This document shows, piece by piece, positions 24,690-33,521 of a stretch of 49,791 nt of DNA; the first letter of the stretch is position 1; each line of letters starts with the position of its first letter. This stretch comes from an uncultured Clostridia bacterium. Lineage in GTDB: Bacteria > Bacillota > Clostridia > UMGS1883. Under the pieces are notes generated by a model. The model saw only the letters and a list, made by a program, of their open reading frames with translations. It did not search any database and was not told the DNA's origin. The stretch is from the NCBI GenBank assembly GCA_934476455.1, contig CAKSNY010000020.1, positions 1-49,791 of the forward strand. Direction: 5' to 3'. The position numbers and the translations under genes were made by a program.

Positions 24690-26780
24690 TTAAAAATCAA
24701 ACACGGCGCGCCCGTCCTTAAGCTTAAGTGCCGCCGAAAAGCTTTTTCCGCTTTTTTGTGAAACAAAGCCGTCAAGCACGGGGCTTTTTCCCGTTTTAAG
24801 CAATGCCATAACGCAGCTTTTCGGAATTACACGCCCCAATATAACGCCGCTTATGCCAAAGCGGCAGCCGTCCTTATAGCCTGTGCAGCCGTAGCCGAAG
24901 CGTGTTCGCACCACATCCTTTTTGCATAAGGGGCATTTTCCCACACAGTCGCCGACAAAACCGTCGTCTGTGTCTTTTTGCGGCGGCTCGTTTCCTTTGT
25001 CAAACACCTTTTCTATCTCACGGCGCGCAATAAGCAGGCTGTCTTTCACGGTAATTTCGCCGCGGTAAACCTTTTTAAGCGCCTGTCCCAGAACCGATGT
25101 TTTGTACTTGTCCATACTTATTCCCATACGGCTTATCGCCGTTATAAGGTTTTCGCCGGCGGGCAAAATTGTGTACACGTCTTTTTTAAGGGCTATATAT
25201 TCGCTTTTTATGGCATTTTCTATAATGCCTGTGCGCGTTGCCTCCGTTCCCAGTTCAAGCCCCTCAAAAATGGCGCGGTATTCTGCCTCGTCGTCATCGC
25301 TTGCCGCAGCCTTTTCCTCTCTGAAAGGATTTTTAAGATAGTTATTAAGCGTTTCTATTGTGTAATGCTTCGGAGGGCTTGTTTCTTTTTCTTTCGGAGA
25401 AAAGGTGACAGGCACCTTTTCTCCGATTTTAAATTCGGGCAGCAGCTTGTCCTTTTTTGTGTAATCGTCATACTTTGTCCATCCTTTTTGAATTATCGAT
25501 ATTCCTTTAAGCGTAAACTGCTCCATACTGCCCGAATCCAGTGTTGCCTCTGTCTTTTGTGCGATACAGTCCTCACTGCAAAAAACTGCGACAAAGCGCC
25601 TTAAAATTGCAGAATAAACAAGCTTTTCCCCCTCGCTCAGCATGTCGCGCCCGGGTATTTTATGCGTGGGCGTAAGTGCGGAGTGCGACTCTATCTTGCT
25701 GTCGTCAAAAATAGTTTTCCCGTCCTTAAATTTTACGGGATAGCCCATTTTTCCGACAATTTCTATTATGTTTTTAATCTTTCCTTTTTCGGCGGACGCA
25801 AGATATTCGGAATTTGTACGCGGATAGGTAACATATCCCTTTTCGTAAAGCGCCTGCACCGTTTTTAAGCTTTCGTCCATAGGCATTTTATATTTTTTCC
25901 CAAGTACGTTCTGAAGCTTTGTCAAAGAATATAGTTTTCCCGGGCGCAAAACGTCCTTTTTGCTTTTTACGCCTGTTACCGTCACGCCGTTTTCATTATA
26001 AATTTTACAAAGCTCCTGTGCTTTTTCAAGCTCGTTTTTTGAAAAGCGCTTTTTGCTTACAAGCTCCGGCGCATTATCCCCCTCACCTATTTTTCCTGTC
26101 GGGGCATAGTATATTTCGGGCTTAAAATTACGTATTGACATATCGCGGTCATAAATTGCCTTTACAATTGGCACTATTACGCGCCCCACACGCATAAGTG
26201 TGCCTGTTTTAAGGGTTGCGTACCTGGTAAGGTTTACGCCGTAAAGCCAATCTATAAAGGTTCTTGCGTAGCCCTCCTTTGCAAGGCGGTCGTACTCGTC
26301 CGAAGGCTTCATATCGCAAAGCGCGGCATTTATGGTTTCCGCAGTCTGGTCGGGCAGCCACAGCCGCCGCATCGGCTTTTGCACGGCGCCCGTTTTCATT
26401 ACACACGTGCGGACGATTATTTCCCCCTCGCGGTCCGAGTCGCCCGCATTTACTATCATATCCACATCTTCCCTTAAACAAAGGCTTTTTATAAGCTCGA
26501 ACTGTCTTTTTACGCCGCCGTCCTCTTTTCCGTCTTTGTCTTTTTTTAATACAAAGTCAAACTTTTCGGGAAAGCACGGAAGATTTTTAATCGTCCACAG
26601 ATTTGTTCCGTCGGGGTTCGGGCTGTAATGCTCGATATCCGCCAATGAAAAAAGATGCCCGAAAACCCACGTTACTATCCATTCACTGCCGCAGAACATA
26701 TTATTTTGTTTTTTCATATTCCCGATTGCACCGGCAATATTTCGCGCCAGGCTCGGTTTTTCTGCAATTATAAGCTTCAT
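24690..26780 (-). CDS. topB: DNA topoisomerase III
   Basis: A 696-residue type IA topoisomerase of the TopB type, decatenating single-stranded intermediates. The Toprim motifs AEKPSLARNIAGAIG and NAGDSDREGEIIVR are at the N-terminus, and the active tyrosine is in GYVTYPRTNSEYL. The C-terminus has one zinc-finger-like CPLCKKDVV...C region and a terminal repeat common in Firmicute TopB. Although topB is often carried by conjugative elements, here it follows a dipeptidase gene by 14 bp in the lepB-rnhB operon and has no mobility genes nearby, so it looks chromosomal. Confidence 0.94.
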   Translation of the reverse strand: MKLIIAEKPSLARNIAGAIGNMKKQNNMFCGSEWIVTWVFGHLFSLADIEHYSPNPDGTNLWTIKNLPCFPEKFDFVLKKDKDGKEDGGVKRQFELIKSLCLREDVDMIVNAGDSDREGEIIVRTCVMKTGAVQKPMRRLWLPDQTAETINAALCDMKPSDEYDRLAKEGYARTFIDWLYGVNLTRYATLKTGTLMRVGRVIVPIVKAIYDRDMSIRNFKPEIYYAPTGKIGEGDNAPELVSKKRFSKNELEKAQELCKIYNENGVTVTGVKSKKDVLRPGKLYSLTKLQNVLGKKYKMPMDESLKTVQALYEKGYVTYPRTNSEYLASAEKGKIKNIIEIVGKMGYPVKFKDGKTIFDDSKIESHSALTPTHKIPGRDMLSEGEKLVYSAILRRFVAVFCSEDCIAQKTEATLDSGSMEQFTLKGISIIQKGWTKYDDYTKKDKLLPEFKIGEKVPVTFSPKEKETSPPKHYTIETLNNYLKNPFREEKAAASDDDEAEYRAIFEGLELGTEATRTGIIENAIKSEYIALKKDVYTILPAGENLITAISRMGISMDKYKTSVLGQALKKVYRGEITVKDSLLIARREIEKVFDKGNEPPQKDTDDGFVGDCVGKCPLCKKDVVRTRFGYGCTGYKDGCRFGISGVILGRVIPKSCVMALLKTGKSPVLDGFVSQKSGKSFSAALKLKDGRAVFDF

Positions 26781-26794
26781 ATGTAAAAATCCTT

Positions 26795-27688
26795 TTATAA
26801 AATACTTTCAAAAACACGGTAAAAGTTGTTAAACATAATGTCCTTTACAAGCGTTTCGGGATAATTTCTTTTAAGCATGGCATTGTAAAGCGTTTCAAAA
26901 AAGGAAGCGCCGCTGCATCCATCGGGAAGAAGCTCTATACCGTCAAAATCCGAGCCGAAGCCTATGCTCTTTTCCCCGCCGAGCGATAAAAAATGCTCTA
27001 TATGGTGCAAAATATCTTCTGTTTTTGTGCCGCCCAAAAAGTCGCAGCAAAAATTTATCCCTGCTACGCCGCCTTTTTTTGCAAGCTTTTTAAACCTGTC
27101 GTCAGTAAGATTTCTTTTAAAGCGCGGATTTACCGTGCGCGAATTTGAATGGCTGCACACAAACGGTTTTTTCATAAATGCGCACACCTCGTCAAAGCTT
27201 CTGTCCCCTATATGCGACAAATCCACAACCACGCCCTTTTTTTCGCACTTTCTTATAAGCTTTTTTCCGTACTCTGAAAGCCCGCCGTCCGTTTCCTGCG
27301 CAATGCTTCCCGCTGCGGCGTTTTCGGTGTTCCATGTAATAGTTAAAAGCCGTACACCCATATTGTAAAACCTGTCGAGCGCGGCAAGGCTTCGGCAAAG
27401 CGCATTTGCGCCTTCTAAGGCAAGTATTGCCCCGTAGCGTGCGTTTTCAAGGTCTGCCCTTGTTTTTACGGGGGAAAAGCCCCATTTTCTGCAAAGCCTT
27501 TCAAACCTGCCTATATAGCGCATAGTGTACGAATATGCGTATTCGTATTCCGCACAAATTGCAAAAACCTGAAGGCAGCGCCGATATTTTAAAAGGTCGC
27601 CGCGCTTCAGGTGCGCTGTGTTTTCAAAAATTCCTTTTGCTGTTAAACTGTCACAGTGGGCGTCAAACAATTCAATTTCGGAACGCAT
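26795..27688 (-). CDS. Membrane dipeptidase (renal dipeptidase family, M19)
   Basis: A 297-residue zinc peptidase of the amidohydrolase fold. The metal ligands are visible as DAHCD near the N-terminus, LEGAN (bridging Glu), DLSHIGD, CSHSNSR and GSDFDG. Family members cleave dipeptides, often with D-residues, suggesting peptide scavenging or cell-wall peptide recycling. No signal peptide, so the enzyme is probably cytoplasmic, and slightly shorter than the 310-320 residues often seen. The ATG at 27688 overlaps the yraN stop by 17 bp. Confidence 0.9.
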   Translation of the reverse strand: MRSEIELFDAHCDSLTAKGIFENTAHLKRGDLLKYRRCLQVFAICAEYEYAYSYTMRYIGRFERLCRKWGFSPVKTRADLENARYGAILALEGANALCRSLAALDRFYNMGVRLLTITWNTENAAAGSIAQETDGGLSEYGKKLIRKCEKKGVVVDLSHIGDRSFDEVCAFMKKPFVCSHSNSRTVNPRFKRNLTDDRFKKLAKKGGVAGINFCCDFLGGTKTEDILHHIEHFLSLGGEKSIGFGSDFDGIELLPDGCSGASFFETLYNAMLKRNYPETLVKDIMFNNFYRVFESIL

Positions 27689-28034
27689 CCTTAATCACCT
27701 CTATACAAAGCTTTTCTTTGCCTGCGGCGCCTTCTATAAGCACCGCGTCAAACCGCAGCGCACTGTCTGAAAGGTTATGCTTTACAATATAGTGCTGCGC
27801 GCACTTAATAAGCTTTTCCTGTTTTCTTTTATCAATGGTTTCGGCGGGCAAAGCATAGCCGCATTTTTTGCGCAGCCTTACCTCTACAAAGCAAGTGTAT
27901 TCTCCATCCTGCGCAATTATATCTATTTCGCCGAATTTTGTGCGATAGTTGCGTTCCTTTATTTTGTAGCCGTGGCGGCAAAGATAGCGTACCGCCGCGT
28001 CCTCGCCCAGTTTTCCTATGTCTGTGCTTTTCAT
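27672..28034 (-). CDS. YraN/UPF0102 family nuclease-fold protein
   Basis: A 120-residue protein with the restriction-endonuclease-like UPF0102 fold. IGKLGEDAAVRYLCRHGYKI, the acidic GEIDIIA and FVEVRLRK (usually FVEVKTR in the family) mark it. Its function is unproven; a role in DNA repair or uptake has been suggested from gene neighbourhoods. The ATG at 28034 follows the rnhB TGA by one base and lacks a clear ribosome site, so it is probably coupled to rnhB. An in-frame start at 28085 would overlap rnhB by 50 bp. Confidence 0.9.
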   Translation of the reverse strand: MKSTDIGKLGEDAAVRYLCRHGYKIKERNYRTKFGEIDIIAQDGEYTCFVEVRLRKKCGYALPAETIDKRKQEKLIKCAQHYIVKHNLSDSALRFDAVLIEGAAGKEKLCIEVIKDAFRN

Positions 28035-28035
28035 A

Positions 28036-28659
28036 TCAGACAAATTTTTTGATAAACGTTTTCCTGTGAATATCACATGCACCAAACTCCCCTATTGCCT
28101 GTATATGCAGCTTTGTTCCGTAGCCTTTATGCTTTTCAAACCCGTATTCGGGGTATTTTTGCGCCATTTCTTTCATATATCTGTCACGCGTTACTTTTGC
28201 AAGAATTGACGCCGCCGCAATGCTTTGGCAGCGCGCGTCGCCCTTTATCACACATTCGTGCGCTACGGTGCAGTCTTTTATGGCGTCCCCGTCTATAATG
28301 GCATAGTCAGGCGCGGGGGTAAGGCTTTTTATCGCCCTGTTCATTGCAAGATACGTGGCGTTTCTTATGTTTAAGCTGTCTATTTCCTCAACCGAGGCAG
28401 TACACACCGCATACGAAACGGCGACCGAGCAAATCTCGTCATAAAGCTTTTCACGCTTTTTTTCGGAAAGCTTTTTTGAATCGTTCAGCCCCTCTATTAA
28501 AACGCCCTTCGGCAAAATTACGGCAGCAGCATAAACATCGCCCGCAAGAGGACCGCGCCCCGCTTCGTCAACACCTGCAACGAAAGAGTACCCACGCGCT
28601 GCAAGCCCGTTTTCAAGCGCCGTCATTTCCTTAAGCCGCAAAAGCTCTTCTTCTTTCAT
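28036..28659 (-). CDS. rnhB: Ribonuclease HII
   Basis: A 207-residue enzyme removing ribonucleotides from DNA and RNA-DNA hybrids. The catalytic acidic residues are in GVDEAGRGPLAG and in AIIDGDAIKD. KGDARCQSIAAASILAKVTRD is the conserved C-terminal block. The ATG at 28659 has AGGTGG just upstream; the frame can be extended three codons without support. It follows rbgA directly, as in Bacillus (rplS-ylqF-rnhB). Confidence 0.95.
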   Translation of the reverse strand: MKEEELLRLKEMTALENGLAARGYSFVAGVDEAGRGPLAGDVYAAAVILPKGVLIEGLNDSKKLSEKKREKLYDEICSVAVSYAVCTASVEEIDSLNIRNATYLAMNRAIKSLTPAPDYAIIDGDAIKDCTVAHECVIKGDARCQSIAAASILAKVTRDRYMKEMAQKYPEYGFEKHKGYGTKLHIQAIGEFGACDIHRKTFIKKFV

Positions 28660-28668
28660 ACAAACCAC

Positions 28669-29508
28669 CTATTCAAGAGTTATTCTGCCTAATTTTCCGC
28701 CGCGGAACTCATCCAACACAACCGACGCACCACGCAGGAGGTCAACCTCGTTCCCTTTTTGTATAAATCCGCGCTTTCTGCATATTTTCTCCAAAAGTTC
28801 GTACCCGTTTTCGGATTCTAAGCTGTCAAGCTTATAGCGCGACATAAGCGCCCCGGGGTAGGCCTCCTTTAAAAATTCCAGCAGGTTTGCGCAAAGCATT
28901 TGCGTATCTAATATATCATCCTTAATCGCACCGGTATAAGCCAACAGCAACGCCGCGTTTTTGTCCTCAAATTTCGGCCATAATATTCCGGGGGTATCCA
29001 AAAGTTCCATCCCGTTTTTCAGCGTTACCCACTGCTTGCCGCGCGTAACGCCCGGCTTGTCCGACGCTTTTGCGGCGCTGCGCAGCGCCAGTTTGTTTAT
29101 AAAGGACGATTTCCCCACATTTGGTATTCCGCATATCATTATACGTATGGGTCTGTTTAAAAATCCGCGTGCGCGGTCGCGCTCTATCTTGTCTTTAAGC
29201 AAAAAACGTATGCTTTCGGTTATTTTTGAAACGCCCTTGGCGTCATTGCAGCTTACCGAAACGGCGTTTTGCCCCTCTTTTTTAAACCTTTCAAGATGCT
29301 GCTGCGTTTTAACGGGGTCTGCAAGGTCGCTTTTGTTTATTACAAGAAGCGTCTTTTTCCCGTTTGTAAGCCGCGGAAGCTCGGGATTTCGGCTGCTTTG
29401 CGGAAGACGTGCGTCACACAACTCCACAACACAGTCGCACATTTTTATATTGTCCGCAATCATACGGCGCGTTTTCGCCATATGCCCCGGAAACCACTGT
29501 ATATCCAT
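28669..29508 (-). CDS. rbgA: Ribosome biogenesis GTPase RbgA/YlqF
   Basis: A 279-residue circularly permuted GTPase needed for late 50S assembly. The motifs come in permuted order: G4 (NKSDL) first, then the P-loop GIPNVGKSSFINKL, then G3 (DTPGI). The N-terminal WFPGHMAKT is a hallmark of the YlqF branch. The C-terminal RNA-binding domain follows from about residue 190. It starts 12 bp after lepB, in the conserved ribosome/RNA-processing operon. Confidence 0.95.
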   Translation of the reverse strand: MDIQWFPGHMAKTRRMIADNIKMCDCVVELCDARLPQSSRNPELPRLTNGKKTLLVINKSDLADPVKTQQHLERFKKEGQNAVSVSCNDAKGVSKITESIRFLLKDKIERDRARGFLNRPIRIMICGIPNVGKSSFINKLALRSAAKASDKPGVTRGKQWVTLKNGMELLDTPGILWPKFEDKNAALLLAYTGAIKDDILDTQMLCANLLEFLKEAYPGALMSRYKLDSLESENGYELLEKICRKRGFIQKGNEVDLLRGASVVLDEFRGGKLGRITLE

Positions 29509-29520
29509 AAAACACCGTGC

Positions 29521-30117
29521 CTATCTTTTAAAAGTACATATGCTGCCGAGCGGCCAGAACCTGAAAACCGCCCTGCCTATAATGCTCTTTTTCTCTATAG
29601 CGCCTATAACGCGCCCGTCCGTGCTGTGATTTCTGTTATCACCCATAACAAACACGCACCCCTCGGGTACATCAATCTCTGTTATGGTCTGCTGCGGGAG
29701 CATCTCCTCTCCCAAGTACGGCTCGTCAAGCTTTTCCCCGTCAACATATACGGAATTTGAATTATAGTCAATCTCCACATGCTGACCGGGAAGCGCTATT
29801 ACGCGCTTTACCCAGTATATGTTTTTATCATATCCCGGGGGGTTAAAAATAACAATATCGCCCTGCTTCGGTTCATAGCCCAAGCGCCACACAATCATTC
29901 TGTTGTTATGCTGAAGTGTCGGCTCCATAGACTGCCCGTCAACGCGCACAACCGTAAAAATAAAGCTTCTTATAATCAGCGCAAGCACAACGGCAATTAC
30001 AATTGCCTGTACCCATTCAAAAAGCTCTCTCCCGGTGCTTTTTTTAACCGCCTGTACCGTTTTTTCTTCGTCAAATGCATCCGCATTTATTTGTGCATTG
30101 TTTTTTTCGTCATTCAT
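29521..30117 (-). CDS. lepB: Signal peptidase I
   Basis: A 198-residue type I signal peptidase that cleaves exported preproteins at the outer face of the membrane. A cytoplasmic acidic N-terminus (about 1-30) precedes one membrane helix (about 36-57). The catalytic Ser63 is in GQSMEPTL and the Lys104 general base in YWVKRVIALPG. The GDNRNHSTDGR block closes the active site. The ATG at 30117 has AAAGGAG upstream; the longer frame to 30147 includes that site. It lies in the rplS-lepB-rbgA-rnhB neighbourhood. Confidence 0.96.
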   Translation of the reverse strand: MNDEKNNAQINADAFDEEKTVQAVKKSTGRELFEWVQAIVIAVVLALIIRSFIFTVVRVDGQSMEPTLQHNNRMIVWRLGYEPKQGDIVIFNPPGYDKNIYWVKRVIALPGQHVEIDYNSNSVYVDGEKLDEPYLGEEMLPQQTITEIDVPEGCVFVMGDNRNHSTDGRVIGAIEKKSIIGRAVFRFWPLGSICTFKR

Positions 30118-30165
30118 TTTCAATTCTCCTTTAAACCGAAAGAACAAAATAACCGCTTGTGTATT

Positions 30166-32355
30166 TTATTTTAAAGCCCTGTTTAAAAATGTAACAATCT
30201 GCCCCCTGCTGCATATCTGCTCGGGAGAAAAGGTTGTGCTGCTTGTTCCGCTTGTTACGGCGTTTTCAACTGCCCACGCCACAGCGGCTGCATACTCTGT
30301 ATTCTGAGAAACGTCCGTAAAGGTGCTTTTTGCATTACTCTTCGGGGAACCGGCATTTTTCCACAGATATGTAACGGTTGATGAGCGTGTGCAGGGGGTG
30401 TTTCCCTCAAACAGGTTTCCCGTAACCATACCTTTTTCGCTCGCCCATAATGCAGCATAGTAATAATAATCGTTTGTGCTTACATCCGTAAACGGGTTTG
30501 CCTTGTCTGATTTCGGAGAGCCGACGCCTCGCCACAAAAACGTAAGTATCTGTGCCCTTGTGCATGTTGTACTCGGCGAAAACGTTGTTTTTGTCGTTCC
30601 TGTTGTAATATTTTTTTCAACCGCCCATGCCACAGCGTCTGCAAAATAATCTCCCGCGCTTACATCTGTAAACGGGTTTGTTTTGCTTTGCACATTTTCA
30701 TCTGTACCGCTTGCCGCGCCGCCGCTCACCGTAAGGGCAACCTGCGCGTCTGAATAAAGATTTAAGGTATATACGCCGTTATTTACCGTCATATACTCGA
30801 CATCAAGCGGAACATACGACACCAAACCGTCGCTCGCCGTACAGATAAGATAATCCTTTTGCATTTCGTCCTCATCTATATAATCAGTCTTGCCCGACGC
30901 CGTAACAACAGATGTTATCGGATATTTCACCCCTGCAAACAGCTGAAGCGCCGTCCCGAGAGTTTCGTTGTCATATGCGCCTGTTCCTATATAATTGTAA
31001 CCGCTTTTTAAAAGGTTTGCGCGGTGTCCGTCACTGTTCATCCATGAAGTCATTGCCCTTTCACCGGAAACAGCCCTACCCGGCGCATCGCACATATATA
31101 TGTTTTCGCCGGCAGTTGTATACGAAAGCCCCGTTATAGCCGTAAACGGCGCCTTACCGTTCGGCCTTGTATGAGAAAAGCTTTCCGCAAGCTCCGGCTC
31201 GCGGATATCGCACGCTTTTTGCAGTGCGTCTATCATTGTAAGAAGCTTATCCCCGACCTTATTGCGCTCTACATTTGTAATACGCAAGATTTCCCATTCC
31301 TCTTTATTTACGGATATTCTATCGGTCGGAATATTTCTTACAAGCCTTGCAATCTCACGGTGAATACGGGTTTCGCGCTTTTCCTCCCCGAGGGTAAACT
31401 CCAGATATCCTATAATTTCGCCCTTTTCCTTAAAGGTTGCTTTCTTTTTTATGAAGTTATCCTTCCATTCCAGCTTTGTGCCGTTTTTAACGACCGCCTT
31501 TGCCGCCGCAAGCATTTCTTCTTTTGTTGTTCTGTTGGTGTATACTATTTTATCAAGCGCCTTGCCTGCCGCCGACCTGTCCTCGTCAATTTTAGCCGAT
31601 GTTTCGGTAACAATGGGCTCTATGGTTTTTCCCAAAGAACACCTGTCGGTTATGTTCCCGCAAACAAGTTCTATCGTTGCGTAAACAGTTCCGTTTACGG
31701 TGGTGCTTGCCTTAACTATATCAAACAAACATTCATTCTCATCTATTACAACGCGGCTTCCGCCCGGCAGTGCTTTTTTTGCCATAGAGATAATATCCTT
31801 AAGCTTTGTATCGTTGCTTACCTCAAAATCAAACATTGCTTTGTTCATTGCCGATTTTGCCGCCGCAAGCTCTTTCTTTGCATCGGAATCGCTTATATCG
31901 GTATTGCTGCCGGGTTTAACGGTTTCTGTCTTTTCCGCCGCCGATGTGCCGCTCTCCGATGCGGATGCACCGCCGAGAGCCGGTATCGCCTTTTCCACCT
32001 CAAAGCCATCCTCGGCATCGTCCTGATATATAATTATTGTCGCCCTTACATATCCTGCATGGGAATCGCTCGCCTTTTTAAGCCTGAAGCTGTCTAATAT
32101 ATACCCCGTGCCGACGCTCTTGTCACCCGAATATTCGCACGCCTCGAAAATCATATTTTCAAGGTCCTCCCGTGTGAAGCTGTTTGTGATGTCCGCCTTA
32201 TCAAAAGCAGCCTTAAACGCTGCAACATTTTTGTTTACGGCAACCTTTGCACTTTCCACAACAGTGAAAGCCGAAGCGCTGTTTGTTATTTTTGCAGCAT
32301 CAACCGCCGAAAAGGCAACAGCCGCCGCAAATACGCACGCCAAAATTTTTCTCAT
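30166..32355 (-). CDS. SLH-anchored CAP (SCP/PR1) domain surface protein
   Basis: A 729-residue exported protein. A signal peptide (1-20) is followed by three degenerate repeats of about 57 residues (roughly 57-113, 177-235, 270-325), separated by Ser/Lys-rich linkers. A CAP domain follows (about 355-475, with ESFSHTRPNG, TTAGENIY and SWMNSDGHRANLL). Three C-terminal SLH domains (about 560-612, 620-672, 677-729; each with FTDVS) anchor it to secondary wall polymers. CAP proteins are widespread in clostridia and linked to sporulation or adhesion. The gene interrupts the conserved rplS-lepB order; a terminator separates it from rplS but none from lepB. Precise function unknown. Confidence 0.85.
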   Translation of the reverse strand: MRKILACVFAAAVAFSAVDAAKITNSASAFTVVESAKVAVNKNVAAFKAAFDKADITNSFTREDLENMIFEACEYSGDKSVGTGYILDSFRLKKASDSHAGYVRATIIIYQDDAEDGFEVEKAIPALGGASASESGTSAAEKTETVKPGSNTDISDSDAKKELAAAKSAMNKAMFDFEVSNDTKLKDIISMAKKALPGGSRVVIDENECLFDIVKASTTVNGTVYATIELVCGNITDRCSLGKTIEPIVTETSAKIDEDRSAAGKALDKIVYTNRTTKEEMLAAAKAVVKNGTKLEWKDNFIKKKATFKEKGEIIGYLEFTLGEEKRETRIHREIARLVRNIPTDRISVNKEEWEILRITNVERNKVGDKLLTMIDALQKACDIREPELAESFSHTRPNGKAPFTAITGLSYTTAGENIYMCDAPGRAVSGERAMTSWMNSDGHRANLLKSGYNYIGTGAYDNETLGTALQLFAGVKYPITSVVTASGKTDYIDEDEMQKDYLICTASDGLVSYVPLDVEYMTVNNGVYTLNLYSDAQVALTVSGGAASGTDENVQSKTNPFTDVSAGDYFADAVAWAVEKNITTGTTKTTFSPSTTCTRAQILTFLWRGVGSPKSDKANPFTDVSTNDYYYYAALWASEKGMVTGNLFEGNTPCTRSSTVTYLWKNAGSPKSNAKSTFTDVSQNTEYAAAVAWAVENAVTSGTSSTTFSPEQICSRGQIVTFLNRALK

Positions 32356-32383
32356 ACGAAATTCCCCTTTATTTATTTAATTG

Positions 32384-32424
32384 AAAAAAAGGGGTGTAAA
32401 AAATAAATTTTTACATCCCCTTTT
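32384..32424 (-). terminator. Terminator after rplS
   Basis: On the minus strand GGGGATGTAAAAA pairs with TTTTTACACCCC (one-base bulge), followed by a T-run. It lies between rplS and the CAP/SLH gene, so the latter needs its own promoter or read-through. Confidence 0.8.
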
Positions 32425-32431
32425 TATGACC

Positions 32432-32773
32432 TTACAGTCTTTCCCTAACCTTAGCTGCCTTACCAACCCTATCACGCAGATAGTACAGCTTAGCACGCCT
32501 AACCTTACCGTGTCTTACAACCTCAATATGGTCAAGACTGGGTGAGTTTACGGGGAAGGTTCTTTCTACCCCAACGCCGTATGAAAGACGTCTTACCGTA
32601 AATGTTTCCTGAATTCCGCCGTGTTTCTTGGAAATTACGGTACCTTCAAACATCTGAAGTCTTTCCTTAGCGCCTTCCTTTACCTTTACATACAGCTTTA
32701 CATAGTCACCGATTTCAAGCTTGGGAAGATCCGTTCTTAACTGTTCCTGAGTAATCGCCTTTAAAACGTCCAC
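32432..32773 (-). CDS. rplS: 50S ribosomal protein L19
   Basis: A 113-residue protein at the 30S-50S interface. LEIGDYVKLYVKVKEGAKER, the core RLQMFEGTVISKKHGG and FTVRRLSYGVGVERTFP are the L19 signature. The GTG start at 32773 is preceded by AAAGGAG. In many Firmicutes rplS leads directly into rbgA and rnhB; here a surface-protein gene and lepB intervene. Confidence 0.98.
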   Translation of the reverse strand: MDVLKAITQEQLRTDLPKLEIGDYVKLYVKVKEGAKERLQMFEGTVISKKHGGIQETFTVRRLSYGVGVERTFPVNSPSLDHIEVVRHGKVRRAKLYYLRDRVGKAAKVRERL

Positions 32774-32801
32774 TCAAAACACTCCTTTCATTCCCGCAGA
32801 C

Positions 32802-32844
32802 GCGGTATTTTAAAGCGTTCGTACGAAAGAATGCAGAGGACCGC
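32802..32844 (-). promoter_or_regulatory. Structured leader of rplS
   Basis: On the minus strand GCGGT (32840-32844) pairs with ACCGC (32802-32806), enclosing the palindrome TTCGTACGAA (32818-32827). The element lies between the promoter and the rplS ribosome site, where Firmicutes often carry an L19 leader. Membership in that family was not tested. Confidence 0.5.
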
Positions 32845-32859
32845 TTTTTTTGCCTTATT

Positions 32860-32888
32860 ACTTTATCACATAACGAAACAAAAATCAA
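32860..32888 (-). promoter_or_regulatory. SigA-like promoter for rplS
   Basis: On the minus strand, TTGATT (32883-32888), a 17-bp spacer and TAAAGT (32860-32865), about 85 bp before the rplS start. Confidence 0.7.
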
Positions 32889-32919
32889 GCATTATTTTAA
32901 TTTTTTTATTTTATACCGC

Positions 32920-33207
32920 TTATACCGCCGAAAGCGTATCGTATAATACATCTTTAAGCGACATAGGCGTTACACACCCGCGGCACAGCTTATCGACAAG
33001 CGCCGCCGTACGCTTATAATCGGGATAAACGTTATCAATAACTTTTTCTTCTTTGAGGGTGCGTTCTCCGTGTATTTGTGTGTACATATCTATCCCTATA
33101 GAGTACCCGTCCCCGTCTTGGCTTTTCTTGCAATAGTAATATAAAATTACCCTGTCTCCCGAAAGATTTTGTGTTTCGTTTTTCCTTATGTATGCCGGAC
33201 AATCCAT
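32920..33207 (-). CDS. Small conserved clostridial protein (DUF6514-like)
   Basis: A 95-residue soluble protein. The pattern of a short beta-rich start (YSIGIDMYTQIHGER), a conserved core (VIDNVYPDYKRTAALVDKLCRGCVTPMSL) and a short acidic end recalls DUF6514 proteins of Clostridia, whose function is unknown. AGGAGG lies about 14 bases before the ATG. It has its own promoter and is not obviously part of the rplS operon. The assignment rests on recollection of the family pattern only. Confidence 0.65.
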   Translation of the reverse strand: MDCPAYIRKNETQNLSGDRVILYYYCKKSQDGDGYSIGIDMYTQIHGERTLKEEKVIDNVYPDYKRTAALVDKLCRGCVTPMSLKDVLYDTLSAV

Positions 33208-33248
33208 TACTGTTTCTTCCTCCTCCGTCTGTCACTTTTTAGATTATA

Positions 33249-33278
33249 ATTATAAGCGCCGTTTTTTGCCATAGGCAA
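33249..33278 (-). promoter_or_regulatory. Promoter for the DUF6514-like gene
   Basis: On the minus strand, TTGCCT (33273-33278), an 18-bp spacer and TATAAT (33249-33254), about 40 bp before the start codon. Confidence 0.6.
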
Positions 33279-33467
33279 TTTTTTAGTATAATTTTATCAG
33301 GTCTTTTTCCATAATTTTACAGAACAATTATTACGCATTTCAGCCGTTTGTCACATTGCGGTTGTCGCTTTAAACCTGCATTTTGAAAAAACCACCTCCT
33401 AAAAGCCCCTAAAACACCGCAAAATTGTTATTTTTTATAAAGCAATTATACACTGCAATTTTTTTGC

Positions 33468-33496
33468 TTGAAATACGCCCCATAATATATTATAAT
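33468..33496 (+). promoter_or_regulatory. SigA-like promoter for ygiQ-folD-gyrB-like operon
   Basis: TTGAAA (33468-33473), a 17-bp spacer and TATAAT (33491-33496), with GAGGAG then the ATG at 33522 soon after. Confidence 0.8.
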
Positions 33497-33521
33497 TAAG
33501 TTTATTGAGGAGTTAGAACTT

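Larger units (their letters stand above)
33208..33521. other. 314-bp divergent intergenic region, promoters only
   Basis: The region between the small protein gene (minus) and ygiQ (plus) holds one promoter near each end and an AT-rich middle. I see no ORF, hairpin terminator, tRNA or recognisable structured RNA in the middle (about 33280-33465). Confidence 0.7.

Noticed and set aside
24690..26780. topB as a sign of an integrative conjugative element.
   Set aside because: No relaxase, type IV secretion, integrase or attachment-site repeats nearby; the gene is embedded in a housekeeping operon.
33280..33465. A small RNA in the 314-bp gap before ygiQ.
   Set aside because: No hairpin with T-run and no recognisable conserved structure between the two promoters.
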